The translations under genes and the position numbers were made by a program. A stretch of DNA of 11,522 bases from Methanomassiliicoccaceae archaeon (GTDB lineage Archaea; Thermoplasmatota; Thermoplasmata; Methanomassiliicoccales; Methanomethylophilaceae). Numbering within the stretch: position 1 is the stretch's first letter; each line of letters opens with the position of its first letter. Under the pieces are notes generated by a model, which searched no databases, was not told where the DNA came from, and was given only the letters and a program-made list of their open reading frames with translations. Shown one piece after another: positions 1-7,872 of this stretch. Location of the stretch: assembly GCA_009776695.1 (NCBI GenBank), contig WRNI01000035.1, positions 1-11,522 on the forward strand, read 5' to 3'.

Positions 1-2915
1 CGCCGCCGCCGGAGAATGTGCTTTTCGACATGGGGAACGGCAGTACGGTCTGGGCAGTATCGGCAGGCACCGGCACCATAGGGGATGTGCTTGAGGGGAC
101 CGCCGCTGCCGAAGGAATTGAGTTCGATATCTCGGCAGAGACAAATATAGGGGGCACAGGCACAGGATCGTTCATATTGCCGGGAATGACGAACGTGACC
201 GTGACGTCGAAATGGTTCGTCTATGAATGGACGGCCGGCGAATGGGTGCTGTCCGATAAGAGCCATCCGTATAGCAGTTCCGTCATCATTGCCGCCGCAT
301 TCTTCCCGGAAGATAAGGTGGTGGACGGCGTCGGGAACCCGCTGCCTGATCATATGACCCCGCTGGAAACGCCGGACTTCCGGTACTCATGGACGATGAT
401 AAGAGGCAACGCGGAACAGACGGGGGAACAGAATTACGTTCCGTCATCGGCATCCGAGGCGTCTGTCGAATGGACGGATGCCCGGGGAGGGACGAGCGGA
501 GTGTACGGGGCCGTGCTGGCCGTTCAGGGGTATGTCTTCGTGAAGTACGGCTCAGGCAGGAACATCGACCCGGCCGTCAGGTGCTATACGCTGGCGGGGC
601 AGCTGCAGTGGGAGTTCAGATACCCGGGCATCCAGGACTATGAGACAGCCACGCCGCTCATAGTCGGTGATCACATCTATGTGCAGTCAGGCGCGGGGCT
701 CATATTCAAATTCCCTTGGAAAGAGGGTCCGCATGAGGTCAATGAGGCCAGGGATTACAAAAGGGTAACGTCATTCGACGGAACAGAATGGAAGGACATC
801 GACTTCGAGGATGATATCTTCCTTGACAGTTTCATAATACCGTACGACACCGGCGCGGAAATGACGGGATACAGGTACAGCACAGGTCCCGGAGCGATGG
901 TGTTCGACTCGGGATGCATATATTTGCTGTCAAGCAACGGGATGGCATACTGTTTCGATATGGATCTATCTTTGGTATGGTCGCAGCAGATGGGCGGACG
1001 CTCGTATTATTTCTCGCCGACCGTGTTCGACGGGTACGTGGCCGCCGGTGCGCTGAACGGAGGTCTGTATGTATTCGATAAAAAAAGCGGCAATATACTC
1101 GGGGAAGATATCGTCTACCAGAGAGAGATAAGCGTCGGCGGCGTTCCCAGAGCATACGGTTCGGTAGGGGCGCCCGCGGTGATAAAGGACGATCTCGGAA
1201 AATACACTCTTATGTTCTCGATATCGGACGGCCGCGGGATGGACTCCGTTGTCGGCGGCATAGGGATATATGAATTCGATCCGGACGCCGTCACTGACAA
1301 ACTGACCAGGATCGAGGTTATCAGAGGAGAGTTCGGGCTGGTGTCCAACTATGTCCAGCGGGTCGTGACGGATGATTTCAAAGGAATCTATTTCACAGCG
1401 TCGAGAGGTTTCTACCGCATAGACACCGAAGGCGAATGGAAAATGCTGAACAATTCGATGTATGCTGTCAAGGGACCGCCGGCATTGGTGAACGGGAGCA
1501 GCATATACGTAGTGAGCTATGAGCCGGACAGACCGATATACGAGTTCGGACTGGACGGAAAGATCATTTCAATGTATTACCCGAGGACGACGGTCAGCAA
1601 CTACAACATGAGCCCGGTCGTCATGGTAGATGGAATGATATTCTACGGCAACGATGCCGGCCTGATAGCCCTGTCCGGGACATTCCCGGCATATGTCGAG
1701 CCGGTGCCTTCGGAAGGTCAGTGGTGGTTCCCGATACTGATCCTTCTGATAGTGATCATTGCGGCCATCGCCGCCATATATGCGATAATGCGTCTCAAAG
1801 GCATTGAGAGACCGTTCGCTTACCTAAGAGGCAAGATGTCGCACTATGTCGGCGGCGACGATCTCAGGCACAATACAAAGAACAAGCACCGTCTGCTGGT
1901 GATGACGGTATCGGGCGCAGTGATAACGTTCATAATGTTCATCGTGTGCCTGTGCGTTGATTTCAATTCGGTCATGTCCGTGGGAGATATGTTCTCCTCT
2001 CTGTTCTCGGCAATATCCAAAGGCGGTTCCGCGCTCAATTACAATGAGCTGATGGTGTATGAGTCACGGCTTCCCCGCACACTGATGGCATTGCTGGTCG
2101 GGATCGGCCTTTCGATAGCGGGATGCATGTATCAGGCCATTATCAGGAATCCTCTGGTGGACCCGTACATAATGGGCGTTTCCGCAGGCGCGGGGACGGC
2201 GGCCATCGCGGTCATCGGGTTCAATTTCACACTGTTCGGATTGTTCTCGCCGCATTCGATATATCTGACGGCGGTATGCGCGATCGTCGGAGGCATCGCG
2301 GCATTCTTCGCGACGATGCTCATCGCAGAGAAAGCGGGAGGCTCGTCGCTGAACTATGTCCTTGCGGGAATAGTGATAGGTCTGGCGCTCTCGTCGATAC
2401 AAACACTGATGCTGTCGATGGCGGGGCATCAGGTGGCCAATGCGCTCCAGTGGCTGTTCGGGTCATTCTCGAACGTTTCGTGGAGTCACATCACTCTGGT
2501 CGCGTTCCCGCTGATCGCGCTCTCTCTGGTCCCGCTGTTATGGGCAAAAGAGTTCAATCTGGTGTTATTAGGAGAAGATCAAGCGAGGCAAATGGGCCTG
2601 AACGTGAAGAAGTTCTCAAGATCGATGCTGGTCATAGCATCCGTTCTGACAGCGTTGTGCGTTGCTTTCGTAGGAATAATCGGATTCGTCGGATTGGTGA
2701 TACCTCATCTTTGCCGCATGATACTCGGCGGGGACCATCGTTTGGTGCTTCCTGCGTCGATAGCCGTGGGCGGCGCACTGATGATGTTCGCGGACCTTAT
2801 AGCAAGGATCGCTTATTACGGTCAGGAACTTCCGGTAGGTGCCATAACAACGATGATAGGGGTTCCCGTATTTGCTTACCTGCTCATAAGGAGGGGGAGG
2901 ATGTACGATGGATGA
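1..2915 (+). CDS. btuC: PQQ-propeller / BtuC-type corrinoid ABC permease fusion (5' partial)
   Basis: The reading frame (codons from base 3) is open at the left edge, so the start and any signal peptide lie outside; GTG at 18 is only the first possible start inside. Numbering from that GTG: residues 1-95 resemble a DUF4430-like module (GDVLEGTAA, then WFVYEWTAGEWVL); about 125-560 hold repeated beta-propeller blades of the PQQ type (e.g. GDHIYVQSGAG, GLYVFDKKSGNI, GMIFYGNDAGLIALSG); 569-593 is one membrane helix; about 594-623 is a basic stretch; about 624-965 is a complete FecCD/BtuC permease (ESRLPRTLMALLVGIG, AIIRNPLVDP, GFVGLVIPHLCR, ELPVGAITTMIGVP), slightly longer than BtuC. Inferred role: inner-membrane channel for corrinoids with the soluble part outside the cell, perhaps replacing or assisting a binding protein. 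The next gene encodes the ATPase and overlaps by 8 bases. Permease family is certain; the corrinoid substrate rests on the cobalamin genes around it, and an iron chelate importer is the alternative. Confidence 0.9.
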   Translation, partial: PPPENVLFDMGNGSTVWAVSAGTGTIGDVLEGTAAAEGIEFDISAETNIGGTGTGSFILPGMTNVTVTSKWFVYEWTAGEWVLSDKSHPYSSSVIIAAAFFPEDKVVDGVGNPLPDHMTPLETPDFRYSWTMIRGNAEQTGEQNYVPSSASEASVEWTDARGGTSGVYGAVLAVQGYVFVKYGSGRNIDPAVRCYTLAGQLQWEFRYPGIQDYETATPLIVGDHIYVQSGAGLIFKFPWKEGPHEVNEARDYKRVTSFDGTEWKDIDFEDDIFLDSFIIPYDTGAEMTGYRYSTGPGAMVFDSGCIYLLSSNGMAYCFDMDLSLVWSQQMGGRSYYFSPTVFDGYVAAGALNGGLYVFDKKSGNILGEDIVYQREISVGGVPRAYGSVGAPAVIKDDLGKYTLMFSISDGRGMDSVVGGIGIYEFDPDAVTDKLTRIEVIRGEFGLVSNYVQRVVTDDFKGIYFTASRGFYRIDTEGEWKMLNNSMYAVKGPPALVNGSSIYVVSYEPDRPIYEFGLDGKIISMYYPRTTVSNYNMSPVVMVDGMIFYGNDAGLIALSGTFPAYVEPVPSEGQWWFPILILLIVIIAAIAAIYAIMRLKGIERPFAYLRGKMSHYVGGDDLRHNTKNKHRLLVMTVSGAVITFIMFIVCLCVDFNSVMSVGDMFSSLFSAISKGGSALNYNELMVYESRLPRTLMALLVGIGLSIAGCMYQAIIRNPLVDPYIMGVSAGAGTAAIAVIGFNFTLFGLFSPHSIYLTAVCAIVGGIAAFFATMLIAEKAGGSSLNYVLAGIVIGLALSSIQTLMLSMAGHQVANALQWLFGSFSNVSWSHITLVAFPLIALSLVPLLWAKEFNLVLLGEDQARQMGLNVKKFSRSMLVIASVLTALCVAFVGIIGFVGLVIPHLCRMILGGDHRLVLPASIAVGGALMMFADLIARIAYYGQELPVGAITTMIGVPVFAYLLIRRGRMYDG
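2889..2900 (+). promoter_or_regulatory. strong Shine-Dalgarno of the ABC ATPase gene
   Basis: A purine-rich stretch AGGAGGGGGAGG lies inside the last codons of the permease gene, 7 bases before ATG 2908. It is the best ribosome-binding site in the window and fixes that start, giving an 8-base overlap with the permease gene and likely translational coupling of channel and ATPase. Confidence 0.7.
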
Positions 2916-3708
2916 TGTGCCGCTCCTTGAGCTGAGGGACCTGAACAAGATATACGATAACGGGTTCCACGCGGTAAAGGATGTCTCATGCAAAATAGGC
3001 TCGGGAATGCTGGTCGGCCTCATAGGGCCGAACGGATGCGGGAAGACGACGATGATGAGGTGCATAAACATGATGCACAAAATTTCTTCCGGCGATGTTC
3101 TCATAGACGGCGAATCTGTTCTGAACAAGACACCGTCGCAGATCGCACGCGTTGTTTCCAACGTTCCGGCAGAACTGAAGGCAAGTTTCGGATTAACTGT
3201 TTTTGAGACGGTGATGCTTGGCCGTTATCCGTATCTGCAGAACATCTGGTGGGAACCCGACGAGGATGAGACGCTTGTCGAGGAAACGTTAAATAAGTTC
3301 GGTGTCGACCATCTGAAGGACCGTCCGCTGAACATGTTATCATCGGGGGAGAGGCAGCGTGTGCTCATTGCGAAAGCATACGTGCAGGAACCGAGACTGA
3401 TGCTCGTCGACGAACCGACGTCGCATCTTGACATGAAGTACAAGCTGGAAGTGATGGAATATTTACAGCACATGGTGAAAAAGGACATGTCAATAATGGT
3501 CGCCGAGCATGACATATCGCTGATGGCAAGGTATTGCGATCTTTGTATAATCATGAAGAAAGGCGAGCTGGTAACGATCGGGGCGCCGAAGGAAGTGATA
3601 ACTTCGGAACTCATCGAAGAAGTTTACGAAGTGAACGCGTCCGTAGGTTTCGATAACGACGGTGAAATTTACGTTCTTCCGAAACGTTACAGGCCAAAGC
3701 AGGAATGA
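2908..3708 (+). CDS. btuD: BtuD/FecE-type corrinoid ABC transporter ATPase
   Basis: Cytosolic ATPase that powers the importer of the preceding gene; 266 aa, normal for the family. Visible motifs: Walker A GPNGCGKT (40-47), signature LSSGERQ (144-150), Walker B LMLVDEP (164-170), and the switch histidine in AEHD (H201). The region after the Q-loop, FETVMLGRYPY, is typical of FecE/FhuC/BtuD ATPases. Odd point: where relatives have P-Q, this protein has P87-A88-E89, so the Q-loop glutamine that links the Mg/ATP site to the permease seems to be replaced by alanine. The start is set by a strong Shine-Dalgarno and an 8-base overlap with the permease. Corrinoid specificity is inferred from the neighbouring cob genes; iron-chelate or other FecCD-linked substrates are possible. 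Confidence 0.92.
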   Translation: MDDVPLLELRDLNKIYDNGFHAVKDVSCKIGSGMLVGLIGPNGCGKTTMMRCINMMHKISSGDVLIDGESVLNKTPSQIARVVSNVPAELKASFGLTVFETVMLGRYPYLQNIWWEPDEDETLVEETLNKFGVDHLKDRPLNMLSSGERQRVLIAKAYVQEPRLMLVDEPTSHLDMKYKLEVMEYLQHMVKKDMSIMVAEHDISLMARYCDLCIIMKKGELVTIGAPKEVITSELIEEVYEVNASVGFDNDGEIYVLPKRYRPKQE

Positions 3709-3740
3709 ACGCCGATTATATGGATGGATGTAATAGCCAA

Positions 3741-3750
3741 ATTTAATATC
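3741..3750 (+). promoter_or_regulatory. putative TATA box of cobD
   Basis: ATTTAATATC sits with its core (TTTAATAT, 3742-3749) centred about 27 bases before ATG 3773, the same spacing as at the other three promoters in this window, suggesting a leaderless cobD transcript. A second AT-rich element, GATTATATGG (3714-3723), lies further up and would place a transcript start near 3745, which would instead serve ATG 3752. The 43 or 64 bases between btuD and cobD hold nothing else recognisable; read-through from btuCD remains possible. Confidence 0.5.
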
Positions 3751-3772
3751 AATGAGAGCATACCCCGACAGG

Positions 3773-4888
3773 ATGAACGTAAGGGACGTTACCCGAAAGG
3801 AACTTCTGGACATCGCCGACACAGTGCACGGCGGGCAGGCGTGGAAGCTCGAAGGAGTCGAGGACTTCAGCCATAATCTGAACCCGTTCGGACCTCCGGG
3901 GTGCCTGAAAGAATTGATAATGGACGCGGTATCGGGAGTTTACCACTATCCAGACGACAGCGCAGCGGAACTGAAGGAAGCGTTGGCGGACCATTTCAAT
4001 GTAAGGACAAAGAACGTGATCGTCGGCTCCGGGTCGTCGGACATAATCAGGATGTTCCCGAACACGTTCCTCGGCAAAGGCGACAAAGCGCTGATCTTCC
4101 GTCCCTCATTCGCCGAATACGCACATCAGTGCAGGATAGCCGGCGCGTCCGTTCATGAAATTCTTTTAACGGAGGAGAACGACCTGCGCGTGGACATTGG
4201 CGAACTGCTTGAGAATATCGCCGGCGTCAAGGCCGTTTATATCTGCAACCCGAACAACCCGACGGGAAGGATAGAGCCCAGGGACAAGATGATGAAAATA
4301 GTGAAAGAATGCGCCGACCGGAACATACTGGTATTTTTGGACGAGACGTTGCTGGAACTGGTACCGTCACACAGCGAAGTAAGCTGCGCGGAAAAGGTCC
4401 GCGATAATGAGAATCTTGTGGTCATCGGCTCTCTCACAAAGTCGTTCGCCATACCCGGCATAAGGGTCGGATTCGGATTTGCCGGCGAGGGGATCGTGAA
4501 CGCGCTTGAAAAGGTGAGGATGACCTGGAATGTGGGTCACATTGAGCAATATGTCGCCGCCGCTCTGATACGTGATCATATGGACCATGTGACGAAGGCG
4601 GCGGATATGATGCACCTCGAATCTGAACGCATGCACCGTGAGCTGAACGAGATAGGATTCGAAGTGAGCATGACCGATTCGTTCTTCTTTTTTGAATCGC
4701 TGAGGAGCATCGGAATGAGCGTTCCCGAGTTCAAATATAAAATGCTGTCAGAGAAGATAATGATAAGGGACTGCGGATCGTTCGGCGCGGAGTTCAAAGA
4801 TCATGTACGGTTCTGCGTCAAGGACGCCAACCGCAACAACATGTTCATCGACGCTGTGAGAAAAGTGACGGAAGGGAAGGTGAGGTGA
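3773..4888 (+). CDS. cobD: L-threonine-O-3-phosphate decarboxylase (CobD, PLP fold type I)
   Basis: Decarboxylates threonine phosphate to (R)-1-amino-2-propanol O-2-phosphate, the linker that CbiB attaches to adenosylcobyrate. The protein (371 aa from this start; Salmonella CobD is about 364) opens with HGGQAW and FSHNLNPFGPP, typical of CobD rather than HisC. PLP-site motifs: SFAEY, NPNNPTG (159-165), D190 in FLDETL for the pyridine nitrogen, and Schiff-base lysine K223 in GSLTKSFAIPGIRVGF; the carboxylate-binding arginine is probably in HVRFCVK near the end. It lacks the long C-terminal extension reported for some Methanosarcina CobD. ATG 3773 is chosen because a TATA box sits about 27 bases upstream; ATG 3752 would add seven residues but almost touches that TATA box. 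Ends 13 bases before cbiB. HisC is the alternative, made unlikely by the CobD motifs and neighbours. Confidence 0.9.
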   Translation: MNVRDVTRKELLDIADTVHGGQAWKLEGVEDFSHNLNPFGPPGCLKELIMDAVSGVYHYPDDSAAELKEALADHFNVRTKNVIVGSGSSDIIRMFPNTFLGKGDKALIFRPSFAEYAHQCRIAGASVHEILLTEENDLRVDIGELLENIAGVKAVYICNPNNPTGRIEPRDKMMKIVKECADRNILVFLDETLLELVPSHSEVSCAEKVRDNENLVVIGSLTKSFAIPGIRVGFGFAGEGIVNALEKVRMTWNVGHIEQYVAAALIRDHMDHVTKAADMMHLESERMHRELNEIGFEVSMTDSFFFFESLRSIGMSVPEFKYKMLSEKIMIRDCGSFGAEFKDHVRFCVKDANRNNMFIDAVRKVTEGKVR

Positions 4889-4889
4889 T
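4882..4889 (+). promoter_or_regulatory. Shine-Dalgarno of cbiB over the cobD stop
   Basis: GAGGTGAT matches the complement of the archaeal 16S rRNA 3' end (AGGAGGTGAT core) for eight bases and overlaps the cobD TGA stop (4886-4888). It lies about 12 bases before TTG 4902, a little far but usable, and supports the TTG start of cbiB. Confidence 0.5.
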
Positions 4890-4901
4890 ACGGACCTTTG
4901 G

Positions 4902-5930
4902 TTGTGCGCCTTGCTGATAGTGATGCTCGCCTTCGTTATCGATGCGGTGATAGGCGACGTTCCGAATGCAATTCACCCGTTGAGATGGATGGGCAACCTT
5001 TTGGACAAACTTGATAAAAGAATAAAGAGGAAGAACAGAAGATCGTCAATTCTCAAAGGATTCCTTTCATACGCGCTCGTACTGTTCATTTTTGCATTCA
5101 TTTCGTTAACGATATTGGCGGTCGTCCGCACATATGCCGGCGACGCGGAGATAAATGCCGGAATATTAGGAACGACAAGCATCGGCGAGATAATATGGAT
5201 AATAATATGCGCCTTCCTGTTCAAACTGACGTTCGCCGTGTTCTCGTTCAGGAGGCACTGCAGGCCGATACAGAAGGACCTTGAAAAGGGGGATAACGAA
5301 AGCGCCGCGTCAAGGACACAGATGATAGTAAGCCGCAACACGAAAGGGATGGACGCTGAGCACATAGCATCATCCTGCGCGGAAACGATATCGGAGAACT
5401 ATGCGGACAGCGTCTGTTCGCCGACGTTCTTTTACGGCGTGTTCGGGATATTCGGCGCGTGGATGTTCAGATGCTGTAATCTCATGGATGCGATGTGGGG
5501 CTATCTTAACGATAAATATCGGGACCTAGGATATTTTCCGGCGAAGTTTGACGATGTTCTCGGGTACTTGACATCACGCATCTCTGTTCTGTTCATTGCT
5601 CTCGCATCCGTATTCGTGGGCGGAAGCCCGCGCAAAGCGATATCGACGGCTGCGGCGGAACATAAAAAAACACCGAGCCCGAACAGCGGATGGCCGATGA
5701 CCGCCGCTGCCGGCGCATTGGGATTCAGAATGGAGAAAGAAGGCGTATACGTGATGGGCACCGGAGAATTACCTTCAGTGAAAGATATATCGCGATGTTA
5801 TGTTCTCGTGGAGATCGCGGCATTTCTTTTCCTTCTTATCGTTACGGTGCCGCTGTACATGTTCATCGGGATACACATACAGATTTACATGGAGAACGCT
5901 ATTATAGGATTGTTCGGGGCGATATTTTGA
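4902..5930 (+). CDS. cbiB: adenosylcobinamide-phosphate synthase (CbiB)
   Basis: Integral membrane enzyme that couples adenosylcobyrate to aminopropanol phosphate, giving adenosylcobinamide phosphate. 342 aa, close to the usual 310-340. Family landmarks in order: IDAVIGD then HPLRWMG at the N-terminus, VSRNTKGMD, SSCAETISENYADS, NLMDAMWGYLNDKYRDLG, FPAKFDDVLGYLTSR, SPNSGWPMTAAAGALG, and a late DISRCY. Four to five hydrophobic segments are visible. The start is TTG: the frame is closed at 4881-4883, no ATG or GTG precedes it, and starting here places the first helix as in Salmonella CbiB. It follows cobD by 13 bases and its TGA shares four bases with the TTG start of cbiS, so these genes are probably co-transcribed and coupled. 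Function is confident from motifs; note that some databases call this protein CobD. Confidence 0.93.
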   Translation: MCALLIVMLAFVIDAVIGDVPNAIHPLRWMGNLLDKLDKRIKRKNRRSSILKGFLSYALVLFIFAFISLTILAVVRTYAGDAEINAGILGTTSIGEIIWIIICAFLFKLTFAVFSFRRHCRPIQKDLEKGDNESAASRTQMIVSRNTKGMDAEHIASSCAETISENYADSVCSPTFFYGVFGIFGAWMFRCCNLMDAMWGYLNDKYRDLGYFPAKFDDVLGYLTSRISVLFIALASVFVGGSPRKAISTAAAEHKKTPSPNSGWPMTAAAGALGFRMEKEGVYVMGTGELPSVKDISRCYVLVEIAAFLFLLIVTVPLYMFIGIHIQIYMENAIIGLFGAIF

Positions 5931-7081
5931 CCGTTGACGTAAAGATAGTAAGATCGAAGGGACACACGGTGGCTGTTGTGAGACTCGGCGGGAAGATGGA
6001 GATATTCAGCTCGCCCGGAGTGTCGAACACCGGCAATGCGATATCGGACACGTTAATGATAATGGAAGTTCCCAAGACGTACGACCGCAAAGACCCGGTG
6101 AACCACATCGAAGAGATAAGAAAAGATCTCGGCCTTCCCGACGGAACGGTAGGACTGATGACCGCCGCCGAACTGGACTATGTGACAACGGTTGAAGAAA
6201 CGGACTTCGAAGGAATGCATACGTATGCGGTGGCGACCGCGGGCCTCGGGAACCAGGTCATTGCCGGGGACGTTATCGAAGACATGGACGCGCGTCTTGT
6301 GCGCTCATTGGAAAAGGAGAAAAGGATACGGGCGAGAAGACCGGGAACGATCAACGTCATCGCAATATCACCGGTGGCGCTTACGGACGCGGCGAAAGCC
6401 AACGCATTCATTGTCATAACGGAAGCGAAGACCGCCGCGCTCAGGTCGCTTGGGCACGAGTCAACGGGAACGACGTCCGATGCGATAGCCCTTGTATCTC
6501 CGGTAAAGGGAGAAAGGAAGGAATACTGCGGCACCGGAACATCATTGGGAATATCGCTGGCAAGATCGGTGAAGAATGCCGTCCGCGGATCATTGATAAA
6601 GCGCGAAGATTACCCGGAGATCGGTACGTTCATTGACAAACTCTCAAAAATGGGCATCACCGAAGAGAAGATGTGGGATTCCGCGATGGAGATATACCAC
6701 CCGAATCCCGATTGGGACACCTCGAAAATGAAAGAGATGTTCCGTTCGCTGCTCACAATATATTCGAAGGACATCAACGCCTCGTCGCTGGTACAGGCGG
6801 CCATAGAATTGGAACGGCTCGGTAACAACGACATGATATGTTCGATGCCGAGAGGCATGTTCGCGACAGACCCTATACACCTGATAGCCGATGAGATCCT
6901 GGGGATGCAATTGGCGCAGTACATATCCGGTACGAGAGGGATATTCGAATTTCACAGGTTCGATCGTCACAAACCTGGAATAATAAAGGAACTGGGACCG
7001 TTCATGGACGACATCATATGCGGTCTCGTCGGCGGCATCATGTCCTCGATATATACAAAATTGTTTGACGGTGAGGTCTGA
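5927..7081 (+). CDS. cbiS: CbiS: adenosylcobinamide amidohydrolase (CbiZ) fused to alpha-ribazole phosphatase (CobZ)
   Basis: A 384-aa fusion of two cobalamin salvage enzymes. Residues 1-222 are CbiZ-like (GLMTAAELD, TINVIAISP, FIVITEAKTAAL, STGTTSDAIALV at 179-190): CbiZ cuts adenosylcobinamide, and in some bacteria pseudocobalamin, to adenosylcobyrate, opening the nucleotide loop for rebuilding. Residues 224-384 are CobZ-like, related to phosphatidylglycerophosphatase A (HLIADEILGMQLAQYI with D322/E323, FHRFDRHKPGIIKELG, MDDIICG with D361/D362): CobZ removes the 5' phosphate from alpha-ribazole phosphate or adenosylcobalamin phosphate. Such a fusion is known experimentally as CbiS of Methanopyrus kandleri. 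The start is TTG 5927 inside TTGA, sharing four bases with the cbiB stop; the frame stays open further upstream, but ATG 5690 would lie deep inside cbiB. Ends in TGATG, sharing one base with cobS. Family assignment is from remembered motifs, strongly supported by context. Confidence 0.88.
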   Translation: MTVDVKIVRSKGHTVAVVRLGGKMEIFSSPGVSNTGNAISDTLMIMEVPKTYDRKDPVNHIEEIRKDLGLPDGTVGLMTAAELDYVTTVEETDFEGMHTYAVATAGLGNQVIAGDVIEDMDARLVRSLEKEKRIRARRPGTINVIAISPVALTDAAKANAFIVITEAKTAALRSLGHESTGTTSDAIALVSPVKGERKEYCGTGTSLGISLARSVKNAVRGSLIKREDYPEIGTFIDKLSKMGITEEKMWDSAMEIYHPNPDWDTSKMKEMFRSLLTIYSKDINASSLVQAAIELERLGNNDMICSMPRGMFATDPIHLIADEILGMQLAQYISGTRGIFEFHRFDRHKPGIIKELGPFMDDIICGLVGGIMSSIYTKLFDGEV

Positions 7082-7872
7082 TGGGCGCGCTAAAAGGAAT
7101 GTTCTCGTTCTTCACGATGGTACGTCTCGATATAACGCAGGACGATATGGACGCGATGGACCGCAGGTTCTGGATGGTGCCGGTCGTCGGAGCTTTGTAC
7201 GGCCTTATAGCGGCGGTGATGATGACCGTCCTTTCGCATTATATTGATACGCTCGTATCATCTGTGATAACGTTCTTTGTGATATTTGCGTTCAATCGTT
7301 TCCTGCATATCGACGGTACGATAGACGTAGGCGACGGTCTCGTTGTCGCAGGAACGAAGGAAGATCATCTCAGAGCGCTGAAGGACTCAAGGATAGGCGC
7401 CGGAGGAATGGCCTTCGCGTTAATGGTAATTTTAATGTCAGTTACGATGGCCTCCGCGATATGGATACCATTGATGGCATTCTTACTGTTCTCATCAGAG
7501 ATACTAGTGAAAGTAGGAATGACATCCGCCACCGCGTTCGGCGAACCGGGCGACGGGATGGCCGGGAACAGCGTCCGTAATACGTCGCCGTTATCGTTAC
7601 TGTACGCAATGATACTGGCCGCCGTTCTCGTAGCGATGTTCGGACTTCTGATATTCGTGCTTCAGGACCACACACCGTGGGTGGCCCTGCCCGATCATTA
7701 TCTTATATTGATCGTAACGGCGTTCATCGTTTCCGTTGTGACGGGTATGATAATGTCAGTGATCGCGAAAAAGAACTTCGGCATGGTGAACGGCGACGTC
7801 CTCGGCGCCACGAATGAAATAACGAGGGCAACCGTTCTGTTAACGTTCCTGATACTGCTGTCGGTGATATGA
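7081..7872 (+). CDS. cobS: adenosylcobinamide-GDP ribazoletransferase (cobalamin synthase, CobS)
   Basis: Polytopic membrane enzyme that joins adenosylcobinamide-GDP with alpha-ribazole or its phosphate to close the nucleotide loop. 263 aa, normal for CobS. Motifs: HIDGTIDVGDGL (76-87, the metal-binding acidic motif), LKDSRIGAGGM, and FGMVNGDVLGATNEI near the C-terminus (GDVLGA 238-243); about six hydrophobic segments surround them. The usual family form is HxDGLxDxxDG, so this copy differs slightly (T80, I81, G84) but keeps D78, D82 and D85. ATG 7081 shares its A with the cbiS stop, and a GGTGAGGT stretch just upstream can act as ribosome-binding site. It ends in an ATGA overlap with cobY. 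CobS, CbiB and CbiS probably work close together at the membrane. Confidence 0.93.
   Translation: MGALKGMFSFFTMVRLDITQDDMDAMDRRFWMVPVVGALYGLIAAVMMTVLSHYIDTLVSSVITFFVIFAFNRFLHIDGTIDVGDGLVVAGTKEDHLRALKDSRIGAGGMAFALMVILMSVTMASAIWIPLMAFLLFSSEILVKVGMTSATAFGEPGDGMAGNSVRNTSPLSLLYAMILAAVLVAMFGLLIFVLQDHTPWVALPDHYLILIVTAFIVSVVTGMIMSVIAKKNFGMVNGDVLGATNEITRATVLLTFLILLSVI

Noticed and set aside
2123..2935. 270-codon plus-strand frame inside the permease region
   Set aside because: Arginine/glycine-rich composition typical of an out-of-frame shadow; the permease frame carries all family motifs.
5690..5926. Upstream extension of cbiS starting inside cbiB
   Set aside because: It would overlap 240 bases of conserved CbiB sequence, and its product there is basic and unlike CbiZ; TTG 5927 fits the operon.
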